Source: JAFAGX01 sp035624215
GTDB lineage: Bacteria > Acidobacteriota > Terriglobia > Terriglobales > Acidobacteriaceae
NCBI GenBank assembly: GCA_035624215.1
Contig: DASPRY010000092.1
Coordinates: forward strand, 1-64,000
DNA: 64,000 bases
Direction: 5' to 3'
The position numbers were made by a program, and so were the translations under genes. Shown piece after piece: positions 1 through 7,730 of this stretch (positions are counted from its first letter, which is position 1; the number at the start of each line of letters is the position of its first letter). Below the pieces are notes generated by a model. It ran no database searches. It was not told where the DNA came from and worked only from the letters and a program-made list of their open reading frames with translations.

Positions 1-2277
1 CGCAAAACGTTGGATATTGCTTCCCAAATCATCGACGGTCTTGCTGCGGCTCACGCCAAGGGAATCGTGCACCGCGATCTTAAGCCGGAAAACATCTTTC
101 TCACCCGGGATGGGCAGGTAAAGATCCTTGATTTTGGCCTGGCTAAATTGCTTGCGCACGATGGCGCCGATTCCACCTCTAATTTTCCAACTATTGGAGA
201 AGGTTCTGTTCCCGGAGTTGCGCTCGGCACCGTGGGCTACATGTCTCCAGAGCAGATTCGGGGCCAGCCTCTCGACACGCGGTCCGATATCTTCTCCTTC
301 GGCGTCGTTCTCTACGAAATGCTTTCCGGCAGAAATGTTTTTGCCCTCCATACCGCGGCCGATACCCTTAGCGCGCTGCTGAGGGAGGACCCCCCGGAGC
401 TGACACAGGCCTCGAAGGCGATTTCTCCTGGGCTCGATCGAGTGGTCCGCCGCTGCTTAGAAAAAGAGCCAGCGGACCGCTTTCAGTCCGTTCGCGATCT
501 TGGTTTCGCTTTACAGGCAGTTTCCACGGGTACCGCTTCAAATTCGGTAGTGGTGAAATCCGGAGAACAGGTTCAAGGCGTCAGGTGGGGCAAAAGCGCG
601 CTGATTGCCCTGATGGCGATTCTCCTTCCGGTTGGAGGATTTATCCTCGGCCGATACTTCGCAAGAAAAGCAAGCCTGAGCCAGCCACAGTTTCAGCAGT
701 TAACTTTTCGCCGCGGAACCATTCGCAATGCTCGCTTCAGTTCTGACGGCCAAACGATCATCTACGGCGCAAGCATGGATGGCACACCCTCGCGGCTATT
801 TGCGACCCGCCCCGATAGCCCCGAGTCTCAGGCGTTGGAGCCCGCAGGCAGCAGCCTGTTCGCCGTGAGTTCCCCGGGAGAGTTGGCCATTTCCCTCGGC
901 TGTTTTACTTACAGCAACGCCCAATGCTCCGGAACGCTCGCTCGTATGCCATTATCGGGCGGCGCGCCTAGACCGCTCACTCGAGATGTAACGGCAGCGG
1001 ACTGGCTGCCGGAAGGAAAGGAACTGGCGATCGTGCGTCGGCGTGGAGGCCACTTTCTCGTGGAATTTCCCATCGCCAAGTCCATCTACTCTACGCCGGG
1101 CTGGGTCACCGCCATGCGCGTCTCCCCTGATGGAAAATATGTGGCCATTGCCGATGCTCCTGCCCCGGGAAACGATGCCGGCAACATTGTCATTATGGAC
1201 GCGAGCGGTAAGCATATTGTCACCGCCGGTCCATGGAATAGCATCCAGGGGGTGGCATGGACTTCAACCGGAGCGGAAGTTTGGTTTGCCGCGAGCGCTG
1301 GTAACGAAGCCTTTGCCGACCAGATTCGCGCCGTGGATCTCTCCGGTCACCAAAGAATGATTCTGCGCTTGCCTGGAATCATTCGTCTTCACGACATTTC
1401 ACGCGACGGCCGGGTCCTCATAACCAAAGAAGAATGGCGGGCCTTGATGCCCTTCAAGGGGCCGAATGACGTTAAAGAGCGCGATCTCTCGTGGCTGGAT
1501 CTATCGGGAGTCAACGACTTGGCTCTGGATTCCAAATCGGTGATCTTCTCCGAGGTTGGCCAAGCCTCTTTGCAAGATTATTTTGTCTATCAACGCAAGA
1601 CCGACGGTTCTCCAGCCGTAAAGCTCGGCGAGGGATTTGCTGCCGCAATTTCGCCGGACGGGAAGTGGGTGTTGTCCGAAGGTGGTCAAGATCCTCAACA
1701 TGCGGTCCTTCTCCCGACTGGGCCGGGAGACACCAGGACATTGTTGACGCCCGGGCTCACGCAGTTTGGCGCTCCGAGTTGGACGCCGGATAGCAAAATG
1801 GTCGCCTATGCGGCGACAGACGGCCGCGCTTGGCATTTGTATCTGCAGGACTTGGAAGGAGGCGCGCCTAAGCTAGTCACTCCCGAGCTGTCAGGACCGT
1901 ACTATCAGGAGGCTCAAGTTGTCTCCCCGGATGGAAAGTCCGCATTCGCACGCGACCTCGAAAATAAGGCCAAGGCTTTCTTATTGGACGGATCGCAGGA
2001 AATTGAGATCACAGGATTACAGGTGGAAGAATCATTTGCCGGTTGGAGTGCTGACAGCCGCGGCGTTTATGTCTTTCGCGGGGATGCCTACCCTGTCGAT
2101 CTTATTAAAGTGGATATATCAACCGGCGCAAGAAAGACGATAAGACAAATCATGCCGGAAGATCCGGTCGGTCTTGATTCCGTCTTCTCGGTGCGCATCT
2201 CCCGCGACGAAACGAGCTGCGTCTACTCTTACCAGCGCTCGCTGTCCGAACTTTACCTCGCTATCGGCCTGAAATAG
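1..2277 (+). CDS. Ser/Thr protein kinase with C-terminal TolB-like propeller (5' truncated)
   Basis: The frame is open from the left edge, so the start and the kinase N-lobe lie outside the window. Visible are the catalytic loop HRDLKPEN (about residue 24), DFG (about 44), the activation-segment GTVGYMSPEQ and a GVVLYEML helix, all typical of Hanks-type bacterial kinases. One membrane segment (about residues 198-219) follows. The rest is a periplasmic or extracytoplasmic propeller with recurrent SPDGK-type WD40/PD40 turns. This kinase-TM-TolB architecture is common in acidobacteria, where it is thought to couple an external sensor to protein phosphorylation; the ligand and targets are unknown. 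It converges on the next gene with a 2 bp gap. Confidence 0.93.
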   Translation, partial: RKTLDIASQIIDGLAAAHAKGIVHRDLKPENIFLTRDGQVKILDFGLAKLLAHDGADSTSNFPTIGEGSVPGVALGTVGYMSPEQIRGQPLDTRSDIFSFGVVLYEMLSGRNVFALHTAADTLSALLREDPPELTQASKAISPGLDRVVRRCLEKEPADRFQSVRDLGFALQAVSTGTASNSVVVKSGEQVQGVRWGKSALIALMAILLPVGGFILGRYFARKASLSQPQFQQLTFRRGTIRNARFSSDGQTIIYGASMDGTPSRLFATRPDSPESQALEPAGSSLFAVSSPGELAISLGCFTYSNAQCSGTLARMPLSGGAPRPLTRDVTAADWLPEGKELAIVRRRGGHFLVEFPIAKSIYSTPGWVTAMRVSPDGKYVAIADAPAPGNDAGNIVIMDASGKHIVTAGPWNSIQGVAWTSTGAEVWFAASAGNEAFADQIRAVDLSGHQRMILRLPGIIRLHDISRDGRVLITKEEWRALMPFKGPNDVKERDLSWLDLSGVNDLALDSKSVIFSEVGQASLQDYFVYQRKTDGSPAVKLGEGFAAAISPDGKWVLSEGGQDPQHAVLLPTGPGDTRTLLTPGLTQFGAPSWTPDSKMVAYAATDGRAWHLYLQDLEGGAPKLVTPELSGPYYQEAQVVSPDGKSAFARDLENKAKAFLLDGSQEIEITGLQVEESFAGWSADSRGVYVFRGDAYPVDLIKVDISTGARKTIRQIMPEDPVGLDSVFSVRISRDETSCVYSYQRSLSELYLAIGLK

Positions 2278-2279
2278 CT

Positions 2280-2549
2280 TCAAGTACCGAAGCGTTGTGC
2301 CGCGCGAGCTTTGGCTTTGGCGGCTTCCTGCTCTCGATTCTTCGGGGGAGCGGACGTTTCTAGAGAGCTTAGCAACTTTTGTGCGATGCCGGCGATCTGA
2401 TCGACCGCGCCTGAAAATGCTTCTTCATTTGTCTTCGACGGCCTATTGAAGCCGCTGATCTTCCGCACGAATTGCAGCGACGCCGCGCGCACTTCTTCAT
2501 CCGTAACTGCCGGTTCAAAGTTAAAAAGAGTTTTTATATTCCTGCACAT
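2280..2549 (-). CDS. DUF2277 family protein
   Basis: An 89-residue protein beginning MCRNIKTLFNFEP, with the conserved block LQFVRKISGFNRPSK and a basic Ala/Arg-rich tail. This closely matches the DUF2277 family as I know it, which has no assigned function. An AGGGAG-like ribosome site precedes the ATG. It is the last gene of a minus-strand cluster that also holds a MoaD-like carrier and a BNR propeller, and may be co-transcribed with them. A soluble cytoplasmic protein is likely, as no signal peptide or membrane segment is seen. Confidence 0.85.
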   Translation of the reverse strand: MCRNIKTLFNFEPAVTDEEVRAASLQFVRKISGFNRPSKTNEEAFSGAVDQIAGIAQKLLSSLETSAPPKNREQEAAKAKARAAQRFGT

Positions 2550-2569
2550 TGTTTCTCCCTCGATCGAAC

Positions 2570-2866
2570 CTACCCTCCGGCGATAGCCCCGATGACCATA
2601 AACGGCTCCTTGCCCGAGGCTACTGCTTCCGGCAACGGCGCATCCGGCGATTCATGCGACAGATCCTCTTCACAGGCAAAGAAGCGCAGAAACGCCCGTC
2701 GCTGCAGCGTAACGTGGTCACGAATTGCGCCGCGTAGCATCGGATAACGGGCCTCAAGCGCATCGAGCACCGATCTCTGCGTCACCGGTCCGGCAATCTC
2801 AAGCTCCACGTCGCCGCTAACCCGCGCCAGCGTTCGCAAATGCGGCGGCAGAATAACCCGGATCAT
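2570..2866 (-). CDS. MoaD/ThiS-like sulfur-carrier protein
   Basis: A 98-residue protein with the ubiquitin-like beta-grasp pattern of MoaD/ThiS (IRVILPPHLRTLA at the N-terminus) and a C-terminal Gly-Gly. In this family the terminal Gly-Gly is adenylated and thiocarboxylated to carry sulfur for molybdopterin, thiamine or other cofactors. No MoaE, ThiG or E1-like partner is present nearby, so the sulfur acceptor is unknown. It lies 20 bp upstream of the DUF2277 gene and downstream of a VOC and a BNR gene. A stand-alone carrier with a non-molybdopterin role is possible. Confidence 0.75.
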   Translation of the reverse strand: MIRVILPPHLRTLARVSGDVELEIAGPVTQRSVLDALEARYPMLRGAIRDHVTLQRRAFLRFFACEEDLSHESPDAPLPEAVASGKEPFMVIGAIAGG

Positions 2867-2931
2867 AACTGGAATGTGCCAAAAGTTTGTTAATCGTCCT
2901 TACGGATAGCAACCCAGCAGCTTGCCAATTC

Positions 2932-3390
2932 CTATGCCGCCACTTCGTGCGCCCTTTGCAACTCTTCGATCACGATCTTATTCATCTTGAGCATCTCCTG
3001 CATCACGGCGTTCGACTTCTTGGGATCTGGGTCGCTCAACAGCCTCATCAGCGCCGTTGGAATGATCTGCCAGGACAAACCGAATTTGTCTTTCAACCAT
3101 CCGCACCTGCCCTCCTCCCCGCCCGCCGTCAGCTTGTCCCACAGTTCATCCACTTCTGCTTGTGTCTCGCAGCTCACAAAGAATGAGATCGCTTCGTTGA
3201 ATTTAAAAAGCGGCTCCGCATTTAAAGCAATGAATTTTTGCCCTTCCAACTCAAACGTCACCGTCAGCACGTTTCCATTTAAGCGGTTGACCTTCAGGAC
3301 CTTCGAATTCTTGAATATCGAGACGTAGTGATTCATCGCCTCTTCCGCTTTCCCATCAAACCACAAAAAGGGTGTAATTCCCTGGATTAT
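2932..3390 (-). CDS. VOC-superfamily protein (PhnB/3-demethylubiquinone-type), non-AUG start
   Basis: A glyoxalase-fold (VOC) protein of about 152 residues with the hallmarks LWFDGKAEEAMNHYVSIF near the N-terminus and CGWLKDKFGLSWQIIP in the middle, as in the PhnB-like family often annotated as 3-demethylubiquinone-9 3-methyltransferase. A TTG at 3366 would delete the conserved ITPF strand. The reading frame instead continues upstream to ATA (3390) and ATC (3387), and a strong AGGAGG lies 7 bases before the ATA. No ATG, GTG or TTG exists at that place, so a rare near-cognate start or a mutated start is inferred. The reaction is unknown. Confidence 0.8.
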   Translation of the reverse strand: MIQGITPFLWFDGKAEEAMNHYVSIFKNSKVLKVNRLNGNVLTVTFELEGQKFIALNAEPLFKFNEAISFFVSCETQAEVDELWDKLTAGGEEGRCGWLKDKFGLSWQIIPTALMRLLSDPDPKKSNAVMQEMLKMNKIVIEELQRAHEVAA

Positions 3391-3415
3391 TTGTTCTCCT
3401 CCTGAGTAAACCGGG

Positions 3416-4600
3416 CTAATTCAGAGTTTGCACTTCCACCGAAAGCACCGCCGGCAGATCGTGAACAATCGCATTCCAACTGTCCCCGGCATCGCTCGAG
3501 GCGTACACCTGTCCACCCGTAGTTCCGAAATAAATGCCGCACTTGTCGAGCGAATCCACTGCCATCGCGTCCCGCAACACGTTCACATAGCAGTTGCTTT
3601 GCGGCAATCCCTTGGTGAGTGCTTCCCACTCATTTCCGCCGGCGCGGCTGCGGTATACCCGCAGTTTGCCGTCCGGTGGAAAGTGTTCTCCGTCACTCTT
3701 GATAGGCACCACGTAAATGGTCTCCGGCTCGTGCGCGTGCACATCGATCACGAACCCAAAATCGGTCGGAAGATTTCCGCTGACCTCACGCCAATTCTCC
3801 CCGGAATCGTCGCTGCGCATCACGTCCCAGTGCTTCTGCATGAAGAGCACGCCCGGACGCGACTTGTGCATCGCCACGTGATGAACGCAATGCCCCACTT
3901 CTGCCGTCGGATCAGGAATGTATTGCGATTTCAGTCCCCGATTGATCGGCTTCCACGTATTTCCGCCGTCATCGCTTCTAAATGCACCCGCAGCCGAGAT
4001 GGCGATCCACATGCGCTTGGAATTAGTCGGATCCAGAATGATCGTGTGCAGGCACATGCCGCCTGCGCCCGGTTGCCATTTAGGACCGGTGCCGTGGCCG
4101 CGCAGGCCGGAAAGTTCATGCCAGCTCTGCCCGCCATCGCTTGTACGAAATAAAGCCGCATCCTCCACGCCGGCATACACGGTATCCGGATCGCCCAGCG
4201 ACGGCTCCAGATGCCACACCCGCTTGAACTCCCAGGGATGTTGCGTGCCGTCATAAAACTGATGCGTAGTGAGCGGTTTCCCCGTCCCCGCCGACGTGTC
4301 ATAAACGAACTTGTTGCTCTCGCCCTTGGGCCTGCCACCAGCAGCTGGCCGTTCCCCGGGCGGAGTCCCGGGCTGATACCAGGTTTTTCCGCCGTCATCT
4401 GAGCGTTGGATCATCTGGCCAAACCAGCCGCTCGTCTGCGACGCATACATCCGCTCCGGATCAACCGGAGACCCTTTCAGATGGTAAATTTCCCAGCCGG
4501 CAAAGTGAGGCCCGCTCACCTCCCACTTCTCGCGTTTCCCATCCGACGTCAGGATGAACGCCCCTTTGCGCGTGCCAACCAAAACCCGTACCCTGCTCAT
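3416..4600 (-). CDS. BNR/sortilin-type beta-propeller protein
   Basis: A 394-residue protein made of repeated S-x-D-x-G-x-T-W Asp-box motifs (RSDDGGKTW, RTSDGGQSW, RSDDGGNTW, RSDDSGENW, ASSDAGDSW). These mark a WD40/YVTN/BNR-like propeller of the sialidase/sortilin fold. No signal peptide is seen: the N-terminus is MSRVRVLVGTRKGAF, a style known from cytoplasmic BNR proteins annotated as glycosyl hydrolases or exo-alpha-sialidases. The catalytic residues of true sialidases are not evident, so enzymatic activity is doubtful. It ends 25 bp before the VOC gene start. Confidence 0.85.
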   Translation of the reverse strand: MSRVRVLVGTRKGAFILTSDGKREKWEVSGPHFAGWEIYHLKGSPVDPERMYASQTSGWFGQMIQRSDDGGKTWYQPGTPPGERPAAGGRPKGESNKFVYDTSAGTGKPLTTHQFYDGTQHPWEFKRVWHLEPSLGDPDTVYAGVEDAALFRTSDGGQSWHELSGLRGHGTGPKWQPGAGGMCLHTIILDPTNSKRMWIAISAAGAFRSDDGGNTWKPINRGLKSQYIPDPTAEVGHCVHHVAMHKSRPGVLFMQKHWDVMRSDDSGENWREVSGNLPTDFGFVIDVHAHEPETIYVVPIKSDGEHFPPDGKLRVYRSRAGGNEWEALTKGLPQSNCYVNVLRDAMAVDSLDKCGIYFGTTGGQVYASSDAGDSWNAIVHDLPAVLSVEVQTLN

Positions 4601-4621
4601 TTCGTCGCTTCTCCAATCCGC

Positions 4622-5074
4622 CTAATCCCCAGTTAGGGCCACCAACTTCTTCAACGTGCTTTCCAGACGTCGCGCACGCGTCTCAGGCTTTTTGGCCGTG
4701 ATGATGGCGTTCGCGTGTTCTCTTCTGTTGCTGTAGCTGAGTTTTTCCCAACTCTCTTTCGCCCGGCGATCTTTTGCGAGCGCGGCTGAGAGCTCGGGTG
4801 GAACCTCCACCCTACGAACCTCATTGTCCGGCACGATCGTCACCTCGACGATATCTCCCGCCTTCACTCCGGCTGCCTCGCGGTGATCACTGCGAACCGG
4901 CAGGTAGTACTTGCCACCGTAGACGCAAATCGTCGACCGGTAACTGTAACCATTGACCGAAACTTTCACCGGTGGCCGGGCTTTCCCGAACTCTTTTCGC
5001 ACATCGAGCGGGACGATGACGAACAATGGCCGCCCCGCACTCCCGAGCTTGGCACGAAATTTCTTAACGGACAC
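4622..5074 (-). CDS. DUF1905/YdeI-OmpD-associated family protein
   Basis: A 150-residue protein with an N-terminal DUF1905 beta-barrel (KFRAKL near the start, VIVPLDVRKEFGK, RSTICVYGGKYYLPV) and a C-terminal YdeI/OmpD-associated helical region (ELSAALAKDRRAKESWEKLSYSNRREH then a basic tail). Members are linked to resistance to bacteriocins or cationic peptides in some bacteria; here the role is inferred only from family membership. It sits 21 bp upstream of the BNR gene and is probably in the same transcript. Confidence 0.85.
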   Translation of the reverse strand: MSVKKFRAKLGSAGRPLFVIVPLDVRKEFGKARPPVKVSVNGYSYRSTICVYGGKYYLPVRSDHREAAGVKAGDIVEVTIVPDNEVRRVEVPPELSAALAKDRRAKESWEKLSYSNRREHANAIITAKKPETRARRLESTLKKLVALTGD

Positions 5075-5203
5075 TGGAATACCTCAACGAAACTATGTTG
5101 TCGTGCCTCCCCTCAGGGTTGTTCCGTCCACGACCTGTTAGCAAAGCACAATGACTCCCGAATCGAGCATTGTACTTCCCCACCGCGCACGTCTCGCCAT
5201 CTT

Positions 5204-5914
5204 CTACATGACCGGGGCAGCCGTTCCGTCTGACCAACGGCCCACGGGCACAATGAACACATTGACGGGCTGAGCGCCTTTGAACTGCGGATTCGACATA
5301 ACCGGGGAGTTGGGCAGATCTGCGCCCCAGATCGCGCCGTCCATGGCTGGGGTGTAAAACATCAGATGGGCCACGTTATGGTCATCGCGGTCGGTCAGGT
5401 ATGCGGCCTTCGACATCATGTAGCTCATGGCCCCGGGCTCCAGCGCGGGCAGCTCCTTCTTGTCGAATGCTTCCTTGCTCGCGTCGAGAATCTGCACCTT
5501 GGATTTGCCAGCCAACGTCATCTCCGTTCTTTTGTAAGTCATCGGCAAAATGGATTTCGCGGCCGGCGGATTGAAGCACACAGGTCCGCGAATTTTGGGA
5601 TTCCAGAACTCGGGGTTGTCGAAGGGCGCCATCCACGATCTCTCCACCACGCAGACGAAACCGTTCTTGCCCTCCACCGCGGTCTCGTAGCCCTGCCTGC
5701 CGAGAACCAGGACCTTCGCATCCCGGGATATTGCATCCGGGGCCGCACTACGCGCCATCGCGATTTCGGCATTGCGGTCGCTAATCAGATACTGATTAAC
5801 CGGGGCCATGCTCGGATACGATGTCGGCCGCTCCTGCGCCTGCGCCCACGCCGGCACGCTCAACAGCACCACCATTAGCGCGGTGCTTCCCAATACACCT
5901 TTATCTCTCTTCAT
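5204..5914 (-). CDS. Secreted protein of unknown function
   Basis: A protein of about 236 residues. The frame is open upstream to 5998, but MKRDKGVLGSTALMVVL at 5914 begins a clean signal peptide (cleavage after AWAQA), so that start is chosen. The mature part has no domain I can name. It has paired Cys (FVCVVERSW, GPVCFNPPA) and a conserved-looking centre (RSWMAPFDNPEFWNPKIRGP). It is likely periplasmic. The repeat at 5942-5977 separates it from the upstream VOC gene. Confidence 0.75.
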   Translation of the reverse strand: MKRDKGVLGSTALMVVLLSVPAWAQAQERPTSYPSMAPVNQYLISDRNAEIAMARSAAPDAISRDAKVLVLGRQGYETAVEGKNGFVCVVERSWMAPFDNPEFWNPKIRGPVCFNPPAAKSILPMTYKRTEMTLAGKSKVQILDASKEAFDKKELPALEPGAMSYMMSKAAYLTDRDDHNVAHLMFYTPAMDGAIWGADLPNSPVMSNPQFKGAQPVNVFIVPVGRWSDGTAAPVM

Positions 5915-5941
5915 ACCCTGCCTCCACCGCCGGCCGCCGGA

Positions 5942-5977
5942 TGCCCCACCCTCCGCGGTTTTCCGAAGGGTGGGACC
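5942..5977. repeat. GCCCCAC-type palindromic repeat, copy 1
   Basis: An imperfect hairpin: a GCCCCACCCT arm, a short GC-containing spacer with TTTT, and an AGGGTGGGAC arm. The same design recurs at 6458, 7645, 9301 and 14679, always between genes, so it is a dispersed element rather than a gene-specific terminator. It may still act as an RNA stem-loop. Confidence 0.8.
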
Positions 5978-5987
5978 TGCCGTTTCT

Positions 5988-6425
5988 CTACGCCGCACTC
6001 TCGTCCCGCACCTGCGCAGCCAGCTCTACGTTGACCATCCACGGGATGCCAAAACGATCCACGAACATGGCGAAACCAGACGACCAGAACGTAGGGCCGA
6101 AGTTCATAATCACGTTGCCCCGCTCAGACAGCGCTTCGAAGATCTTCTTGCCTGTGTCCACATCCTTGACCCCGATGTTGACGTGAAAGCCCTGCGGCTT
6201 CTCGAAATGTCCCGGAGGCGCGTCCATGCCCATCAATATCTGGTCGCCAATCGTCATGTACGCATGCATGATCTTCTTGCGCCAGTCGGCAGGCACGTTC
6301 TGCGCCTCCGGCGGCGCGTCCTCGTAACGAAACAGCCCCTCAATCTTGCAGCCCAGGTGCTTTTCATAAAACTTGAATGCCTCTTCGCATTCTCCGCTGA
6401 AATGAAGATGAAAATTGAGTCGCAT
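5988..6425 (-). CDS. VOC-superfamily protein (PhnB-like)
   Basis: A 145-residue single-domain glyoxalase-fold protein: MRLNFHLHFSGECEEAFKFY, then DQILMGMDAPPG, VNIGVKDVDTGKKIF and a C-terminal DRFGIPWMVN strand. This is the classical PhnB-like pattern. The metal-ligand positions of true glyoxalase I are not obvious, so the activity is unknown. An AAGGAGATATC ribosome site precedes the ATG. It is the second VOC gene of the cluster, but its sequence is only distantly like the one at 2932-3390. Confidence 0.85.
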   Translation of the reverse strand: MRLNFHLHFSGECEEAFKFYEKHLGCKIEGLFRYEDAPPEAQNVPADWRKKIMHAYMTIGDQILMGMDAPPGHFEKPQGFHVNIGVKDVDTGKKIFEALSERGNVIMNFGPTFWSSGFAMFVDRFGIPWMVNVELAAQVRDESAA

Positions 6426-6457
6426 GATATCTCCTTATATTTGGGATTGATTTGGCT

Positions 6458-6490
6458 GCCCCACCCTCTGCGGTTTTCAGAGGTTGGGAC
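6458..6490. repeat. GCCCCAC-type palindromic repeat, copy 2
   Basis: The same hairpin plan as 5942-5977: GCCCCACCCTCTG, GGTTTT, CAGAGGTTGGGAC. The arms carry compensating changes (CTCTG with CAGAG instead of CTCCG with CGAAG), which suggests the stem is maintained. Confidence 0.78.
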
Positions 6491-6503
6491 GGTCCGCCCT
6501 GAT

Positions 6504-6968
6504 TTAAGCTGCCGCTTTCTTCATTTGCGACTGCATGTTTTTCATGAACTCACGCATGGCCGCGAGATGACCCGGCGAGCGCTTCTCAACCCAGGTCTCA
6601 TAGCGCTGCGCCGCTTTCTCCAGATGCCCAAGAAATTGCTGGCTCGAGAAACGTTCCCGGGCCGGCGCGATGATCGGCTTTACCCGCTCCCAAACCACGA
6701 AGAATTCGCCGGTAGTTTCGAAGAAAAGATCTTCGTGAAGAAGGCCGTAGTTGAGCATGGCGCAGGCCTGGTCCCAGTAGCTGAGGACCATCATGGCAAA
6801 CGCGCCAGTCTCAGTTCCGGGAGCGCCAAGTTTCGCCCAATCGTCCATGTTTTGCACAAAGTAATTCTTGAAAAACCAGTCGCGGGCCTGGCGAAGTTTG
6901 GCCTCGCGCCGCAAGTCATAAATTTGTAGATGAAGTTGGGCCTGGTCGTGCGTAGGTTTAGTTTCCAT
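6504..6968 (-). CDS. Helical protein, possibly DUF4760-like
   Basis: A 154-residue, largely alpha-helical soluble protein rich in aromatic residues (RQARDWFFKNYFVQ, AMMVLSYWDQACAMLNYGL, FFVVWERVKPII). It resembles proteins annotated DUF4760, but I am not sure of the family. A GGAGAAAACGTC ribosome site precedes the ATG. It is the first gene downstream of the HxlR regulator (78 bp gap) and may be co-transcribed with it and under its control. Confidence 0.7.
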   Translation of the reverse strand: METKPTHDQAQLHLQIYDLRREAKLRQARDWFFKNYFVQNMDDWAKLGAPGTETGAFAMMVLSYWDQACAMLNYGLLHEDLFFETTGEFFVVWERVKPIIAPARERFSSQQFLGHLEKAAQRYETWVEKRSPGHLAAMREFMKNMQSQMKKAAA

Positions 6969-7046
6969 GACGTTTTCTCCTTTTATCCTTTCTTCAAGTT
7001 ACTAAATCGCGTGGCGCGGGCGCCCTCGCCCGCGAAAGCTGCATTT

Positions 7047-7523
7047 CTACCGCCGCGGCATCCGCCCGGTACGATCGCCATCCTCTCCGAATTTCGGCAG
7101 AAATGGCCGCGGGTCATGCTCCCGCCAACGCCTCCGCACCTCCGCCAAAACTTCCTCGCGGTTACTCGCCATCCTCGCAATCACCGCGCAAGGTGCGCCG
7201 GTATCCTCGTGCATTGCTCCCCAAACGAGCAGTTCCAACATCACCGGCGCCAGATCGATTCCCTTCTCGGTCAGCCGGTAGATTACTTTGCGACCATCGG
7301 CGGCTTCGGGCCGCGGCGTAATGATTCCTGCCGCTTCCAGCTTTCTTAGACGGTCAGCCAGAATATTGGTAGCAATTCCCTCACCCGCTTCCTGGAATTC
7401 CTTGAACGTGCGGTAGGCCCGCACCATGAGATCGCGGATAATCAGCAGCGACCAGCGGTCTCCAAAAGTTTCCAGCGAGATGCTCACCGGGCATCCCGAC
7501 CGGTGCTTTGACTTAGACTTCAT
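7047..7523 (-). CDS. HxlR-family transcriptional regulator
   Basis: A winged-helix regulator of about 158 residues: the N-terminal CPVSISLETFGDRWSLLIIR is the HxlR signature (Cys followed by G-x-[RK]-W). The recognition region reads TNILADRLRKLEAAGII, followed by a Y-x-LTEKG wing. HxlR proteins are dimers, some sensing reactive electrophiles through the N-terminal Cys. ATG 7523 is chosen; GTG 7529 is two codons upstream. No Shine-Dalgarno is visible. A perfect inverted repeat at 7550-7570 in its promoter suggests autoregulation. It heads the minus-strand VOC/YdeI cluster, its most likely target. Confidence 0.9.
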   Translation of the reverse strand: MKSKSKHRSGCPVSISLETFGDRWSLLIIRDLMVRAYRTFKEFQEAGEGIATNILADRLRKLEAAGIITPRPEAADGRKVIYRLTEKGIDLAPVMLELLVWGAMHEDTGAPCAVIARMASNREEVLAEVRRRWREHDPRPFLPKFGEDGDRTGRMPRR

Positions 7524-7549
7524 TGACACTTTGCGGAGGTTAACAAATA

Positions 7550-7570
7550 TAACTTGTAAAATGCAAGTTA
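7550..7570. promoter_or_regulatory. Palindromic operator upstream of hxlR-type gene
   Basis: A perfect inverted repeat TAACTTG-N7-CAAGTTA lies 26 bp before the regulator's start. On the minus strand a TATATT hexamer overlaps its gene-proximal edge, so a bound dimer would cover the promoter. The assignment to the adjacent HxlR protein is inference from position and symmetry. Confidence 0.7.
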
Positions 7571-7644
7571 AATTGGCGAAATCTTCTCCGTGTGTGGCGG
7601 ACTCTCTCGTCCGCCGCGTTTGATCCTGAGCAATCTTGCGCGGG

Positions 7645-7683
7645 GTGCCCCACGTTTTCGCGTTTTTTTGCGAAACGTGGGAT
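7645..7683. repeat. GTGCCCCAC-type palindromic repeat, copy 3
   Basis: GTGCCCCACGTTTTCGC, a T-tract, then GCGAAACGTGGGAT: a strong hairpin with a T-rich loop. It lies just downstream of the VorA/gamma stop (7731) and could double as its terminator. It is nearly identical to the copy at 9301-9340. Confidence 0.8.
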
Positions 7684-7730
7684 CTAAAGACTTATATAGA
7701 GAGAAGGGGAATCGGGCTGTCTGCGCGGCC

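Noticed and set aside
5808..6929. Plus-strand open frame of 373 codons
   Set aside because: It runs antisense to three well-supported minus-strand genes and through a repeat; its composition is shadow-like.
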